Of a stretch of 47,773 nucleotides of DNA, positions 11,472 through 23,729 are shown piece after piece. The stretch lies in the NCBI GenBank assembly GCA_000181795.3, contig CM012955.1, positions 9,629,346-9,677,118 on the forward strand. Direction: 5' to 3'. The translations under genes and the position numbers were made by a program. Within the stretch, counting starts at the first letter, position 1. Every line of letters begins with the position of its first letter. A model generated the notes under the pieces. That model was not told the origin of the DNA, did no database searches, and saw only the letters and a program-made list of their open reading frames with translations. Source of the stretch: Trichinella spiralis (taxonomy: Eukaryota > Nematoda > Enoplea > Trichinellida > Trichinellidae).

Positions 11472-13895
11472 TCACACAATCGGTATGTAATTATCGATTT
11501 TGGCGCGATGACGTTGCGCAATGCATTCGGCAATCCAAATAATATTGCGCATTTCTTGTTCTTTCAATTTCAAATATGAATAAAATACACCAAAATGAAA
11601 CTGCTGCATGAACGCTTTCACATTCAGCTTCACCTAAGATACACGAAAAAAAAGAACAATATATGCTAAACTGTTAGTAAAAAATGTTCATAATTTTGCA
11701 TCAACAAACTTCGTGTTCAAAAAATTTATCTTCCAAAGTTTTATCATTCGGATTGTTACCGGCTCCATCAAACAGGGTCTTATATTCCTAAAATGAAACA
11801 ACACTTCAACCGTTTGACAACAATGGTGGTGATAGTGGTGGATGATTCTTACCATGTAACATTCACAAATTTGTCTAACTTGATCATATTCATCAGCACG
11901 AGCCAAATGCGCCAGTCCGTCTGGATAAAGTTTGCCACATTTCGGATACAACTTTTCACGATCATCTTTCGACAATTCCGTATCAAACGAATTTATCGTA
12001 ATAATGATCGCTCGACGATCCGCTTCGAACTAAGCAATTTAATTGTTTAACAATAAATTAACAAACAAACAATTGCATACTGCCAAAATTTCGCGCATCA
12101 CTTCCGCTGTCGTACCACCTAATTTGCAACAGAATTTGTAAAAGTCCTCCAAATACGCCTAAAACGGAGAACCATTACAACAATTGAAATTATACATCTT
12201 TTCCACTTATAATCAATCTCTTTTTAAAACTATTAATGTACAGTACTAATAACATGAAATATTACCACAAGTTTAAAATATTTTTCAAAATTAATATACA
12301 ATTTCCTCAAAAGAATTTCTCTCCCGAATGATATATTTGCATTATATTAATGATTTGTTAAAAATTTGTTTATCATATCAAAAAAAATTCAAATTACAAT
12401 TTTTGACACACTGCTGATTAGTGAATACAGTATGTTTTACGTTGCAATCATCTATTCAATATCAGATTTTCAATGCATAACATATTTGGAATAACATTAA
12501 AAAATTGGGCAATTTTACAATGCAAAAAAAGACATTTCATATCCAAATTATTTCCCAACAGCAACAGTAAACTGCATAAACAATTAATTTAGTGTATTTG
12601 TGTCGTGACTGCTTTTTTTTAACCTATTCCCATTTCCCGATGCATTATATTTAAATCAAGTAAATGCAGTCAAATACAAGTGCATGTAAATAAATAACTA
12701 GAATATGTATTCAATGTTAGCCAATAGCTAGAACAGAAATCAATTGCAAACTAGTTCACATTTCACAACAACAAAACTGGAAGGAAATTCTACAGCTAAA
12801 TACATCATTTCAACTGTACTACACAATTTTACAAAGCATCACAGCATAATTTTGAAAAATGATCAGCCCAATATTTATTGAAAACCTTTTTGAAATAAAA
12901 CTACCGGCAATTGATGAAGTGGAAACAAATATTTAATATTAAAAAAAATTAATAGTATTATTACCTTGAAAAGTGTATTTCGAATAATTTCAACGTTCAT
13001 CTCGTCCAAATCTTGCTCTGAGATGCAATCCACAAAATAAGGTGCAAGCGGAGTGTCAACGAGAACGGCATTGTAAAGTTCGGCAGGAGTTGATGCAATG
13101 TGAATAGCTTCCATTTGTTCAAACGATCCCAGAGGATGGCATTTTGAAATCAATTCGGCAATAGGTCGCTGATGAAGAGTGCCAGTGATCAACAACACTA
13201 TGTTATCAATCATATACGAATACCTAAACAATATTCATGAACCACAACTGCACGTACACTAGGCAACATTATCTATCAAAGCATTGCTTTGGCAAATTTT
13301 ATTTAAATCGCGCAAAGTGATCGCATTAATTTAAAAATTATATTTACAGACGATAACTATATTTCCTTTGAACTCTGCTTCTTAAAATTTGTGAAAAATA
13401 GCCTTCAAGCAGACGTTCATCGATCATCACAAAAATCAATAACAAAACACGTACGAAATGTAATCAAGAAACGTTGATAAGGGAACCAAACTGTTGTTAC
13501 GAAAATGCTGAAATTCAGCAACCACTTTTTCTTTCAATTTTTCTTCGATTACATTCACAGTTATGGGCCCAGGTTCATTTGCCAAAAACTGTCCATAATC
13601 GGTTGATTGCAGATGTAATTTCAAATCTAAAAAATAACCACAATTAAAATTTATAAAAAAAAACAATTTATTACAATTTTATTATTATTATTATTAATTA
13701 ATAAAGAACTCAGCAGAAAAACTATTTCACTGGAAGCGAATGGACAACAAATTAAAATATTTTACCTTCCAGTGTATCACACTGTACTAAATTTGTGTAG
13801 TCACTTGGAGACAAAATACCACCTCTGAAACCTCTCACCAAACCTTCAAGGTAACCGTGATCAATATTAAATGTCAGTTCATCTAGGGCAACCAT
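11472..13895 (-). CDS. ATP6V0D1: V-type proton ATPase V0 subunit d, 7 exons
   Basis: Exons (minus): 13895-13766, 13626-13455, 13223-12965, 12158-12081, 12029-11853, 11787-11710, 11633-11472; 351 residues, close to the usual 348-351. Subunit d caps the membrane c-ring and links it to the central stalk of the V1 motor that acidifies organelles. The sequence is very conserved: NIDHGYLEG near the start, [88 protein letters not shown] and KIDNYIPI at the end. It is closest in wording to nematode VHA-16. All phases join cleanly. Exon 4 ends ATTTTGGCA before a GTATGC donor. Confidence 0.96.
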
Positions 13896-14927
13896 AATGC
13901 CAAATTATGATAACAGCTGCATAATATCTGTCCGTCAGGGCTACAGTAATGAGTAAATAAAGTAAATAAAAGTATTAATCATGTTATTATCACATTGCTT
14001 ACTCGTTTTACTCATAAAAATTTTATGTATTATAATTTAAAGTAAATTTTTATGCAAAAAATATAATTAAAACTTTATTTTATATAATTTGTAAAATTCT
14101 CTAAAAATATTTTACAAGACTAACTTGTAAACATTTACAGTATGTATCAAACAATTACACTGTTGACATTTCCATAAATTACCGTTTTAATAGATGGAAT
14201 TAATTTATCATGGGCAAATTTTTAGCAAATTAACAATATTAAATAATTATAATACTTAACTGTTCTAAATATTTTTCATCTAATTTTCCCCTGTTTCGTG
14301 AAAAATTATTGGCTGAATGAATGACACAGAGTCACAAAATTGCAATATTATAATCATTTATAAATAAGAAATACAAATATTAAAGATAATTTTTAAAATC
14401 TGACGAAACAAACGACCATAACTAGCACAGTATTGTTTTCAGAACGTGCATCTTCCCTAGTGTATATTTCATTCACCAGAATTTAACGAATACCTTGACA
14501 ATTAACACAGCAGTGCAGAGAAATAGACATTACTGATGGTGATGGCTATTTCGGAAGTTTCATTAGTATACAGTATGTCAAGCTGTTTAATTTGCTAATT
14601 AGATTTTTTGTTACTTAGTAAAATTCCAACGTGTGAAACTTGATGTCTCGTCTCGCTAATTACATGGCATTATTTTTTATTCATTTTAGCAATTACCACT
14701 TCTCAATAAGGCTGTAATGTTCTTCATAAATTCAAAGTATAAAGATGATCCGCCAGAATAATCACATTTTGGAGTTTAGAATTTGCTTTACACAGATGCA
14801 CATGAGTTTTCATTTGGCCGTTATTTCAATCTTTCCATTTTATTACCACACTTGACAGACCGAACAATAAGATTAAGAAAATGTTTAATATTTTTCTGTT
14901 ACTCATTTCCAAAAGCAGTAATCAATT
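13896..14927. other. Intergenic between V-ATPase d and proteasome alpha-4
   Basis: About 1 kb, strongly AT-rich. No exon, repeat or RNA gene was recognised. It holds the 5' flank of the V-ATPase d gene and the 3' flank of PSMA4. Confidence 0.4.
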
Positions 14928-16172
14928 TCACATTCGCTTGCTAACTTCTTGTCCCAAAGATTCATCCTCGTTAACACCACTCTTCTCTATCATTTCTGTT
15001 ATTTCACTTTTGGTCAAAACGTGAACCTCAGTTTTACCATTGACACGACACAACGTTGCTACTTCCACTGCAAAATGTAAAACTGAAATATTCAATAATT
15101 TGCTTTTACAATAACTATTTACTTCTTTCACATGTCAGCTTCGCTTCCAATGATCTACACATCACTTTCATGGCCAAATTCTTGATTGAATCCAAAGTCG
15201 CTGTTTCATAGTCGTAATCTTGTTGCAAAAATGGTATTGCGGCCTATGAAATAAATAAGAATTAAATGGAAGCGAACATTTATGGTGAAATTAAAAATTA
15301 ACACTGCAACTAACCTGACTGTTATTTCCAATACAAGATGCTTTCCATCCCGTGTAATTTCCACTTGGATCAGATTGATACAACTGATAGCCAAAATGTG
15401 TGTCCCAACCGCCGTACAAAATGCTCACACCGAATGGTCGCTTTCCTAAATAAAATACTAATTTAATAAATTTCAAACTGAAAAATAAATTTCTTCAACC
15501 TCCGTATTGAGTGTACGCTTGCTTATAATCGCACATTCCGCTCACCAAAAACTCCACCGGAATAGATTCTCCATACTGAACACTGTATCTAAAACAGACA
15601 GTTGAAAATTTTGAAAGATGTTTGAAAAATACTCTTGTGCATACTTTTGGGCTTGTTGACGAAGCATAGCCACAAGAACATTCGCATCTGCAGTAATACC
15701 AGCAACACTGCAAATTATGTCGCTAAATCAAAAAAAAAAACTAAATCAAACTTTCCGGTAAATAAGAAAATTTATCCCTGCATACCTGTTCAAACGGTAT
15801 ATTTTTTCTTGCGCAGCTTCATCGTCCAACAATTTGTTTGTAATACGATTTTCCGCCACCATAATAATGCCTTCTTTGCTTATCAAACTCAAACAAGTGC
15901 CAGCATGATTAATCGCTTCCATAGCATATTCCACTTGATATAAACGACCTAAAATGTTTTCTCCAAATATACAGCAATTCAACATTGCGAAAAATGAAAA
16001 TCAAAAATTAAAAGTAATCTAAACAATCTATTCAAGAACTTTATTTTTTTATACAATACTATTTACCTTCTGGAGAAAAAATGGTTGTTCTTGAATCATA
16101 ACGTCTAGCCTAAAAAATCATTTATTTTAAACCACATAAATGTAAATGTAAATGAAAAAAGTATTTTACCAT
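14928..16172 (-). CDS. PSMA4: 20S proteasome subunit alpha type-4, 8 exons with an ATG-only first coding exon
   Basis: Exons (minus): 16172-16170 (ATG only), 16109-16067, 15948-15786, 15707-15645, 15588-15500, 15445-15315, 15243-15123, 15067-14928; 250 residues. It is an outer-ring subunit of the 20S proteasome core. The N-terminus reads [20 protein letters not shown], followed by [12 protein letters not shown], as in PSMA4 / C. elegans PAS-3. Other family blocks are [40 protein letters not shown] and [16 protein letters not shown]. The short Glu/Asp-rich end [12 protein letters not shown] repla­ces the longer lysine tail of vertebrates. The phase-0 junction directly after ATG is supported by a GTAAAA donor and a TTTTTTAG acceptor, and by the lack of any other in-frame ATG. 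Confidence 0.95.
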
Positions 16173-17689
16173 TTTACCAAGCTTTTTCTATCTTTATAAC
16201 GAGAGACAAACTAAATTAATGAAAAACATTAGTTAACTGTGAAAAATTATAAAATAGTATACCGATTCTCTCATGGGAGAATATAAATAATGCACATCAT
16301 TCGAAAATAAATATCAAGTTGTTATCAAGAATAAAGCAACACAAAGTAATGTTTAGAATTAAGATTTAAGATGATTTCAAAAATAATAAAAAAAGAATCT
16401 AAACAAACATAAACAATAAATATCAAAAACGAATAATTAATACTCTGATGCACATTTGCATAATAATCTATGCAAAATATTTAAAAATTCGGAGTAATAT
16501 TTTGTAAAGTGAATATAAATCATAAAACACAATAAAAAGTAACAAATAAATTCACTCAATTTGAATTTTTCAAAATAGACTAAGAATTCAAGATGTGTGA
16601 CTTCACTTTCATTACAGTAAGTAAAAGTAAGAAAGCAAGTACAATTTATGAAGCTTGAAATGGAACTGTAATATTGATTTAATTTTAAAAAATACATTTT
16701 GCGCAATATAATGAATTATTTAATTTTAAATTATATTTATTTTATTAAAATTATACTGTTTGCATTTATCTAATTTATTTTGTGTAATTATAAAATTACA
16801 CTTTTACCTTCACGTTTATTTTTGCAATTGCTCACAATTTGAATGAAAAATCCATTTAAGAATTGCAGTTTAAAGACACTGACATTCATTTATTTATGAA
16901 AAAGCTTACTGACGACATTAACGATAGTAAAACTACCACTACTAATAATAACAATTAATTTCCATAAATGTGGTGTTATTCTACTTTGAAGGTTATATAT
17001 GTACAATTCACTTTCAGTTTGTTTAAATTAGTCAAAACTGTCATCTATTTTCTTTTAATCACTCATTGTCAGATAACTTGCAAAAATCAAATGATAAGAT
17101 AACATTATTATTGAATAACAATAATAGCCTCGTTTTATTTAACAAATAATGCTATCCAAAAGTGCAATAGTTTCAGTTTATTTTATTAAATTTAAAAAAG
17201 TACCAATTTAAATGCAAAATTTACATTTTCTTTCGATTATTATTTAAATATTTATTTAGTTGTACATATATACATTTATGTACATCATGTAAACTTTTGA
17301 AAGAATGCAAAGGAAAATGTTATTGAAATTTAATTTTACATCTTTTCAGCAAATGAAAAATGAAATTATTGCAAGAATGTTCATTAACAATTGAATTGAC
17401 ATAACTACACGTCAAGAATAATGGTACGACCATTGAAATATTGTTTACATTAAGCTGAGCTGAAAGCAAATAGAATTGAATTGTCATTTTTAAATTCGAT
17501 ATAAGTTCCATTTGTAGTAATGTAATTTGTATTTTTGTAATATTTTGTGATTGATGGAACGTTTGATCAGCAACAACTAGAGTAATAAATGTTGGCATTT
17601 GGTAGATGGAAACAATCGTCGAGAATGTGAATAGATAGAAGATATTCATGCAAATGATTTCTAGATAATGGGGATAAGCATAAAATCAA

Positions 17690-18062
17690 CGTCGATTAAG
17701 CGCTAATGAAAACCGGTCGGCCGGAAATTGGTGTCAAGAGGGTCAAGTGATCAGGAGGCGGCCCTTCTTTTCCAAAATGGTCAATTGTTCACCAGATAGC
17801 GCAGCTGCTTTTTCGACTATAGATCAAGCCCAGAAGTGACCATTGTTCACCTGTGAACTTTCACACCTGCATTGTGAGAACCGCTGTGGAATCACGGTCA
17901 GCAGTTTCTCACTCAAGCTTGCTCACGATACGCATTCTCTCTCTCTTTCTCTCTCTGCCTTACTGCAAAGTATCCGTTTAAACTACACGTGGAAAATAAG
18001 CCAGAAATTTTGGCTGAAAAAATCCAGTTCGCATCAAAGTCTATGTGTTGCAGCTTATGCAG
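17690..18062 (+). promoter_or_regulatory. Possible non-coding first exon ending in a strong donor
   Basis: A GC-richer segment (about 45% by eye, against about 30% around it) ends with TATGCAG followed by GTAAGATAT, a strong splice donor, at 18062/18063. No convincing coding frame runs through it. The simplest reading is a 5' untranslated exon and promoter region of a plus-strand gene. The next plus-strand gene is RGM, 5.7 kb downstream, so the link is only inferred. Confidence 0.3.
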
Positions 18063-18235
18063 GTAAGATATTTTCCACACAAAAACAATATCATATTAAA
18101 ATTTCAATTAATAAAAAAATGCAAATATTAAATTTCATATCACAAACAATTTGCTGTTAGTTAGGAGAGTGAAAAGGAAATGAATTGGATTACAAATTTT
18201 TTTTTAATAATGGATTTTCAAAATCAACAATTTCC

Positions 18236-18526
18236 TCAGTGCCGATCCGAGAATTTTAGTGGTAGTAGATTTGTGAAAAATGAAATTTTACACTCAGCAT
18301 ACTGCTGGGAAATGAAATGAAGGGCTTTGCTTTGATTGCATGTGAAATTGTAGCTGCTTGGCTTTTCAATTGATCCACCACAACCATCATCATCATCATT
18401 CTTCTGACCTTTGCTGAATTGCAAATAGACTGTGGATATTTTGGCCTTGTACCGCAGCTGTTTTCCGTCTTCTTGGCGCCACTGTTGCAAAGCCGTGCAA
18501 ACTGAGAATCTGCTGACCATTGTCAT
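18236..18526 (-). CDS. Unrecognised 96-residue open frame
   Basis: A 96-codon frame on the minus strand begins MTMVSRFSVCTALQQWRQED and ends KFSDRH. It contains a run of four Asp and a single NFT glycosylation sequon, but no signal peptide and no motif I recognise. Its length is moderate for this base composition and its codons look gene-like, but no splice or family evidence supports it. It could be a small single-exon gene, an exon, or chance. Confidence 0.25.
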   Translation of the reverse strand: MTMVSRFSVCTALQQWRQEDGKQLRYKAKISTVYLQFSKGQKNDDDDGCGGSIEKPSSYNFTCNQSKALHFISQQYAECKISFFTNLLPLKFSDRH

Positions 18527-19639
18527 TTTGGCTTTAGCTTGGCATAGTGGTTAGACATGAATGGACTTTTCTTTTACAATCGAGCAGGTCAGTTAAACAA
18601 GCAACTGCTTCTTTCTCAAAGAATTCCACTAACAAATTGGTAAAGAATAAAAAGGCAGCAACTTTTCCATTTTCCAAATGCTTTCTTTTGCTTCAAATTG
18701 AACAGATTTATTCAATTTCAAATATTCCATTCTATGCAAACAGTGCGTAAAAATTAATCAGTTCAAGTGGCTTAATTTTAGCAATGCAAACATTGAATTG
18801 AATTTAATTTTAGAATCCACCTCTTATTTTTCCACCATCCATAATAATAATAATAGATTGTTTAGTGGAATTTTTATTTAATTTTTCTCAACATGAAGCA
18901 ATATATTCGTGAAATATTGAAAATTATCATTTATTCAATCGGAATCAAAAATTGATAGTTTAAACTTCAAAGCTTTGCAATTGTTGCAGCTGCCGTTACA
19001 TTGAAACATGTAATTAATAAAATCGCACCAATGAAGCAAAACATCAAAGCAGTGAGTTGAATTTTTATATTTCACGCTTCACATGTCAACATTAAGCATG
19101 CACCGGTGAAAAGCGGTGCTGCTTCATAAATCTGTTCTTGTATGAATAAGAATTGCAATTGTTCAAATTCAAATCAATTTTAATTCATATTGATAAAATT
19201 GAACAAATTTAAAACAAATTTATTCATCTCGTACTTTTCTATATAAAAATTGTTTTGAATTTTTTCATGATAAGCATATTGAAATTTCAAACAGTGCCTA
19301 AAAATCTACCAATTTTCGATAATAAATTTGCAGTTTAAACAAAAAGTAAATGAAATATGTATAAAATGGACATTGCATTATACACTAGTTTTAGATATAA
19401 AATGAGAGCTCATTCATATTGTTGCTGATAGTATCGCACATGAACAGTGTCAAAATGTGACAGCTTTAAATTTACGTATTCATTTTAAATGTATACAAAT
19501 GAAAATTTGTAATTTTATCTTCAAACAAGATTAATATTGAATAATTGGAAAGGAAAATGAAAATTTTTCAAACAATGATTATGGACAGATGAAATTGCTA
19601 ACAAGCAGTGGGTTACGAGTTTTCCATTAAGCACCGTTG

Positions 19640-19980
19640 AATAATTATTGTTCAAGTGGGCTAGTCGTGGAGAGGGGGGCTTTTTGGGGTTGGTTGTCGA
19701 CGGCATACCCGAATCCGACGACTATGTCCAATGGCAAAAGCTGGAAGAATTTACTCCACGGTTGGTGAAAAGCCCCCGGGTTGTCACCCACCCGTTGACA
19801 TTTCAATTTTGGACATTCTCTTGAAGGACACCTCTGCTGTTCCCTTGAACGCGTCCCCCTTTTCCGCCTGTTTACAGAAAATACACGCAGTATACGTTGA
19901 TGAAAACTTTGCTTCCAACGACGCGACGTATTTTGACGCTTTAATCTCGAAGCAATTTTCCACATGACAACTGTCATCGT
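19640..19980. other. GC-rich island with overlapping open frames on both strands
   Basis: An island of about 340 bases is clearly richer in GC and CpG than its neighbours. On the plus strand the frame 19731-19967 is open for 78 codons, and a second frame is open over about 19647-19830. On the minus strand 19977-19645 is open for 110 codons, and a second frame has closely spaced Cys residues. Codon-like composition in several frames fits a gene fragment or a CpG-type regulatory island. I cannot assign a family or choose a strand. Confidence 0.3.
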
Positions 19981-21459
19981 AAGTGGTTCACGTCTTTTCT
20001 ATTCAAATTTTATTCTGAAAGCATATATATATTTTTCAAAGCAAATGATCAGAAAAAAACACACAACTTTAATTGACCGGATATAATTGGAGAATATTGG
20101 AATTATTTTTTTAAAAAAAATCTTTTTTTTCTTTGTAATTATTTTATTATTATTTATTAGATTATGATTATTGTAAAAATTAAATTTAAAAAATGGAAAA
20201 AAGTCCAACAAACAAAAAATAATGAAAAGCATTTACACAAATTTGAACAGCTGGTCAACGGTGTCGTTCATAAATCACATTTTCAAATTATACGTCTAAA
20301 AATTGATGAACAAATGACAAATTTCATTTGTCGCCCAATATTTTACACCATTCACTTCAGCCCCTATTGTAGTCGTGTCGTGTGGAAAATTTGCCCCATG
20401 CTTCTTGCAATTTTACGGGCAGCTTTTCATTACACACGCCCACACACACACACCTATGTCGACGGCGATAATTTTCCCTTCTCCATTTCCATTGTTCACT
20501 TCCTTGTATGTTTTGTCAATTTGAGCATTTGTTGTCTAGTGAAACGGCAACTTTGAGCAAATAATTAAAAAAAATATCTCCTATTATTTTCCAAACATCA
20601 GTTTTTGTTATAAATTGTATTTTCATGCTAATTTTCTTCTTGGTCAACATTTTCACCAAACAAGCATTGGGATTGAGAAACGAAAAATTTATCACTATCA
20701 TTATAATTTTGTATATGGGTGAAAATATTTTCAAAAATGTTATCTACTCATCATCATCATTGTCGTAGTTGTTGTGAATGTCAAATATCATTCTTCCCCC
20801 TCCCCCTCCCCATCCCCCCCCCCACGACACACACACACAAACACACGGGCCGCCCACTTCTTGTCACTTGTCCCTCGTATTTTTGCTTTTCTATTGTTTG
20901 TTTGTTTGTTTGTTTATTTGTGTGAAAAATTGATCGTATAAATGCCGTTTGTCGTCGCACTAGATCGGCAGACAATTCGCGCACACCTTGACAAGATTGA
21001 TCAAAGATAAAATCAACGGCGATAAAAATTCCATTGCAACATTGCATTGCGCTTACTTGTCAAAAAAAAGAAAAAAATTAATGAAAATGCAATTTGTTGT
21101 TGTTGTTGTTGTTCAATTTTAATTAAAATTGCAATTAATTTGACACAAGTGAAATATTTTCACGATAATGTAGCGGCAAAAGTGGATAATTAATAATAGG
21201 TTCAAATTTGCATATGGAAAAGTAAACAAGAAACGTTAGAGAAAAAGAAGGAAGTGATCGAATGGACGAGCAATGGTGGAAGTAATGGAAATTGCCATGG
21301 GCACAGTGGAGAGGGGGTAAAAATTGGCAAACAAGCAAGATGATGACAATGATGATGATGATGATGATGATGGCTTGAAGCGACAAACAACAACAAACAA
21401 TAAGCATGTTTCATTTTTAATATCGTCAGGTTGACGGTGAAGATAAATGACAATGACGC

Positions 21460-21460
<1 letters not shown>

Positions 21461-21500
<40 letters not shown>
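21461..21500. repeat. (TA)n microsatellite
   Basis: About 15 TA units run from 21461 to 21490, then continue with one interruption to about 21500. Simple-sequence repeat with no gene content. Confidence 0.9.
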
Positions 21501-23729
21501 GAAGTTTATTTTTTCTTTTTCTTCATTGAAACCATCCATTGTACAGCTTGTTCAACTGGTTGAATTACTTCCCTGTTAGCTAGCTGGCTAACTGGCCAGT
21601 TACATACCAAGCCTACGGGCCAGACAACCAACCAAGCAACCCTGCAACCAAACAGCCAACCAATTAGCTAGCCGGCTTGCTATTCGTTAGCTACATGGCA
21701 TCGATGACGATGATATTCTTGTTGACAAAGTTGATTCGGCGTTGTCTCGGTTTAATTGGATATATTCACTTCCTTCTACTTCTGCTTATTCCACTTCCAC
21801 GTAGCGTTTGTGATCGAGTGGATTTCTTTTATACATTAAACCACCATCGCTGAGCATTAATTAGTCGGTTAGCTTGTTTCTTTTTCATTTTTTTCATCTT
21901 TCTTTAAAATTTTATTTCTTTCAATTTGTGGTTGTCATTTAAAGCCTGCTGTGGTATTATTTATCATTAGTTTGTTAATATTGTTTGACAGGCGGTATGA
22001 AATTGAGAAGCAGTCGACCAATAAATTTAAAATTAAAATATTTCCCATTTTACATACATGCATGCATGCATACATGCATGCATATATGGAAAATTTTTTC
22101 AAAAAAAATAATTATTTCAATTAATAATGATCATATTCTTCCACTGTTTACCAAAAGGTGTGACGAAATTTATCAGATTGGATAATTTGCATAAATTTCA
22201 GGTAAGACCAAAATAGGAAACAATTTATTTCCGTGAAAAATATTTCCAACAATTTCAACCAATTGTTGCTGTATTGGAAAAAATTTTTTTTTCTTTGTTT
22301 TTCTCTGTTGCAATTTTTAATTTAACTTGAATTGTCAGCTTTTATATGATTGCTTATTGATTTTAATTATTACTTCTACCATGAAATAAGTATACGACTA
22401 GTTTTCGAAGAATAAAAAAAATCGCAGCTTCGGTTCCATCTTTGGAGTTGTCGAATTGTTAATTTTCCCTTTACCACCACATTTGTCAATTATTATTTTT
22501 TTCCCATTCCACTGGGTGGGAAAGGTGTAAAAAAATTTTGTTTATTTATTTATTTATTTGTTTGTTTTGTGACGATGTATTAGATCGACGATGCGTGAAA
22601 TGACGTCGCAAAAGGTGGTCATCGGCAGTGGTGATTTATTAACTGCGCTTTCAACAAAGGTTGCAGTTAGCAATTTTCACAAACGACCTAGATTGATCAT
22701 AGCTAACGTCTACATTTTGTTTATCTGTTAGCCGAATGCTGCTAACAATCATAAAAGTTTGCAATCGAACATATTTTTTTCCTCGATTTTCACCGATTCA
22801 TTTTATTTAAATTATTATTTTTTTATTGGAGAAAGTTTTTTTTTCACAAGTGTTGCTGTTGTTGGATTTGTTGTTCAAATTTTACTATTGAACGTGTGGG
22901 CAGAGGATGAAAGTGAGGGGGGATGAGAGAGAGAGAGAGAAAGAGGAAATTAATTGCGCAAGATGATGACGTGCATCGATGAAAGCAGCCGACAACAGTT
23001 TTTGAATATTCAATTTTCATCAACGAGTGCATGCTTATTATTATTATTATATATTGTTTATAATTATTCTTGTCTTTAATTTACATTCCAACTTGAATTA
23101 CAAGTTGTGGTTGTAGTTGTATTGGCGTCGTCAGGTCGTAGTACGGTAAGGCCTAAAGTACACAAAGGACGGTGCCCCGCTGGTCAAAGGCCAAATCCAT
23201 CGTCGATGGTCGACCGACCGACCGACCCTTACCCCTCCTATTCCCCCTGTTCTACAACGACGATCGTCATCAGCACCAATAAAAATGGCGCACTTTTTGC
23301 CGACCAACAATCACTGACCGCGTTTCATATATGAACGGCGGGGGCTGCTGTCGTCGACCCAGGCGCGTTTCCGCATTCAGCTTTTCTGCTTTATCCTTTT
23401 CTCTCTCGCTTTCTTGCTTATCCACCATTGCCAATTGTCTCATTTGGGCGTTCAACTTGTCTTATTTTTCTGAATACTTGCTTTTCTTATTCTTATTCAA
23501 TGCTGTGATGCTTTTTATTCCAAACCAGGAAAACAGAGCCACAGTACTTATTCTTTAAGCAGACATCCAGTAGTGGAACAAATTTCAAATCGGCCGGGAG
23601 AATAATTTCCATTTCCAATTGGGCACTTTTTCATTGCTCATTGTTTTTTTTTGATTGTAAAATAATTTATGATTATTATTTTGCAAAATGAGCTGGTTGA
23701 AATGAATATTATCTCTTCTTTTTGCGTCC

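Larger units (their letters stand above)
16173..23729. other. Gene-poor 7.5-kb interval upstream of RGM
   Basis: No recognisable conserved gene. GC-richer islands stand out at about 17690-18062, 19640-19980 and 23107-23345. They may be 5' exons or promoter and enhancer elements of the plus-strand RGM gene, or small genes of their own. The rest is AT-rich with simple repeats: (TTTG)n near 20895 and 22545, (GAT)n at 21350-21372, (TA)n at 21461-21490, (CATG)n near 22055-22085. Words resembling a CRE site (TGACGTCG near 22601) and the self-complementary run of agctagc-type words at 21575-21690 were noted without further support. Confidence 0.4.

Noticed and set aside
1619-16172. A polycistronic operon of the four minus-strand genes
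   Set aside because: Gaps are 0.8-1.3 kb, longer than usual for nematode operons (about 100 bp), and no spliced-leader evidence can be seen in DNA.
22050-22090. (CATG)n palindromic run as a binding site
   Set aside because: Simple-sequence repeat with no other support.
23331-23558. Alternative RGM first exon starting MNGGGCCRRP
   Set aside because: The frame stops before the RGM exon and its hydrophobic part follows the T-rich base composition. It could be untranslated leader.
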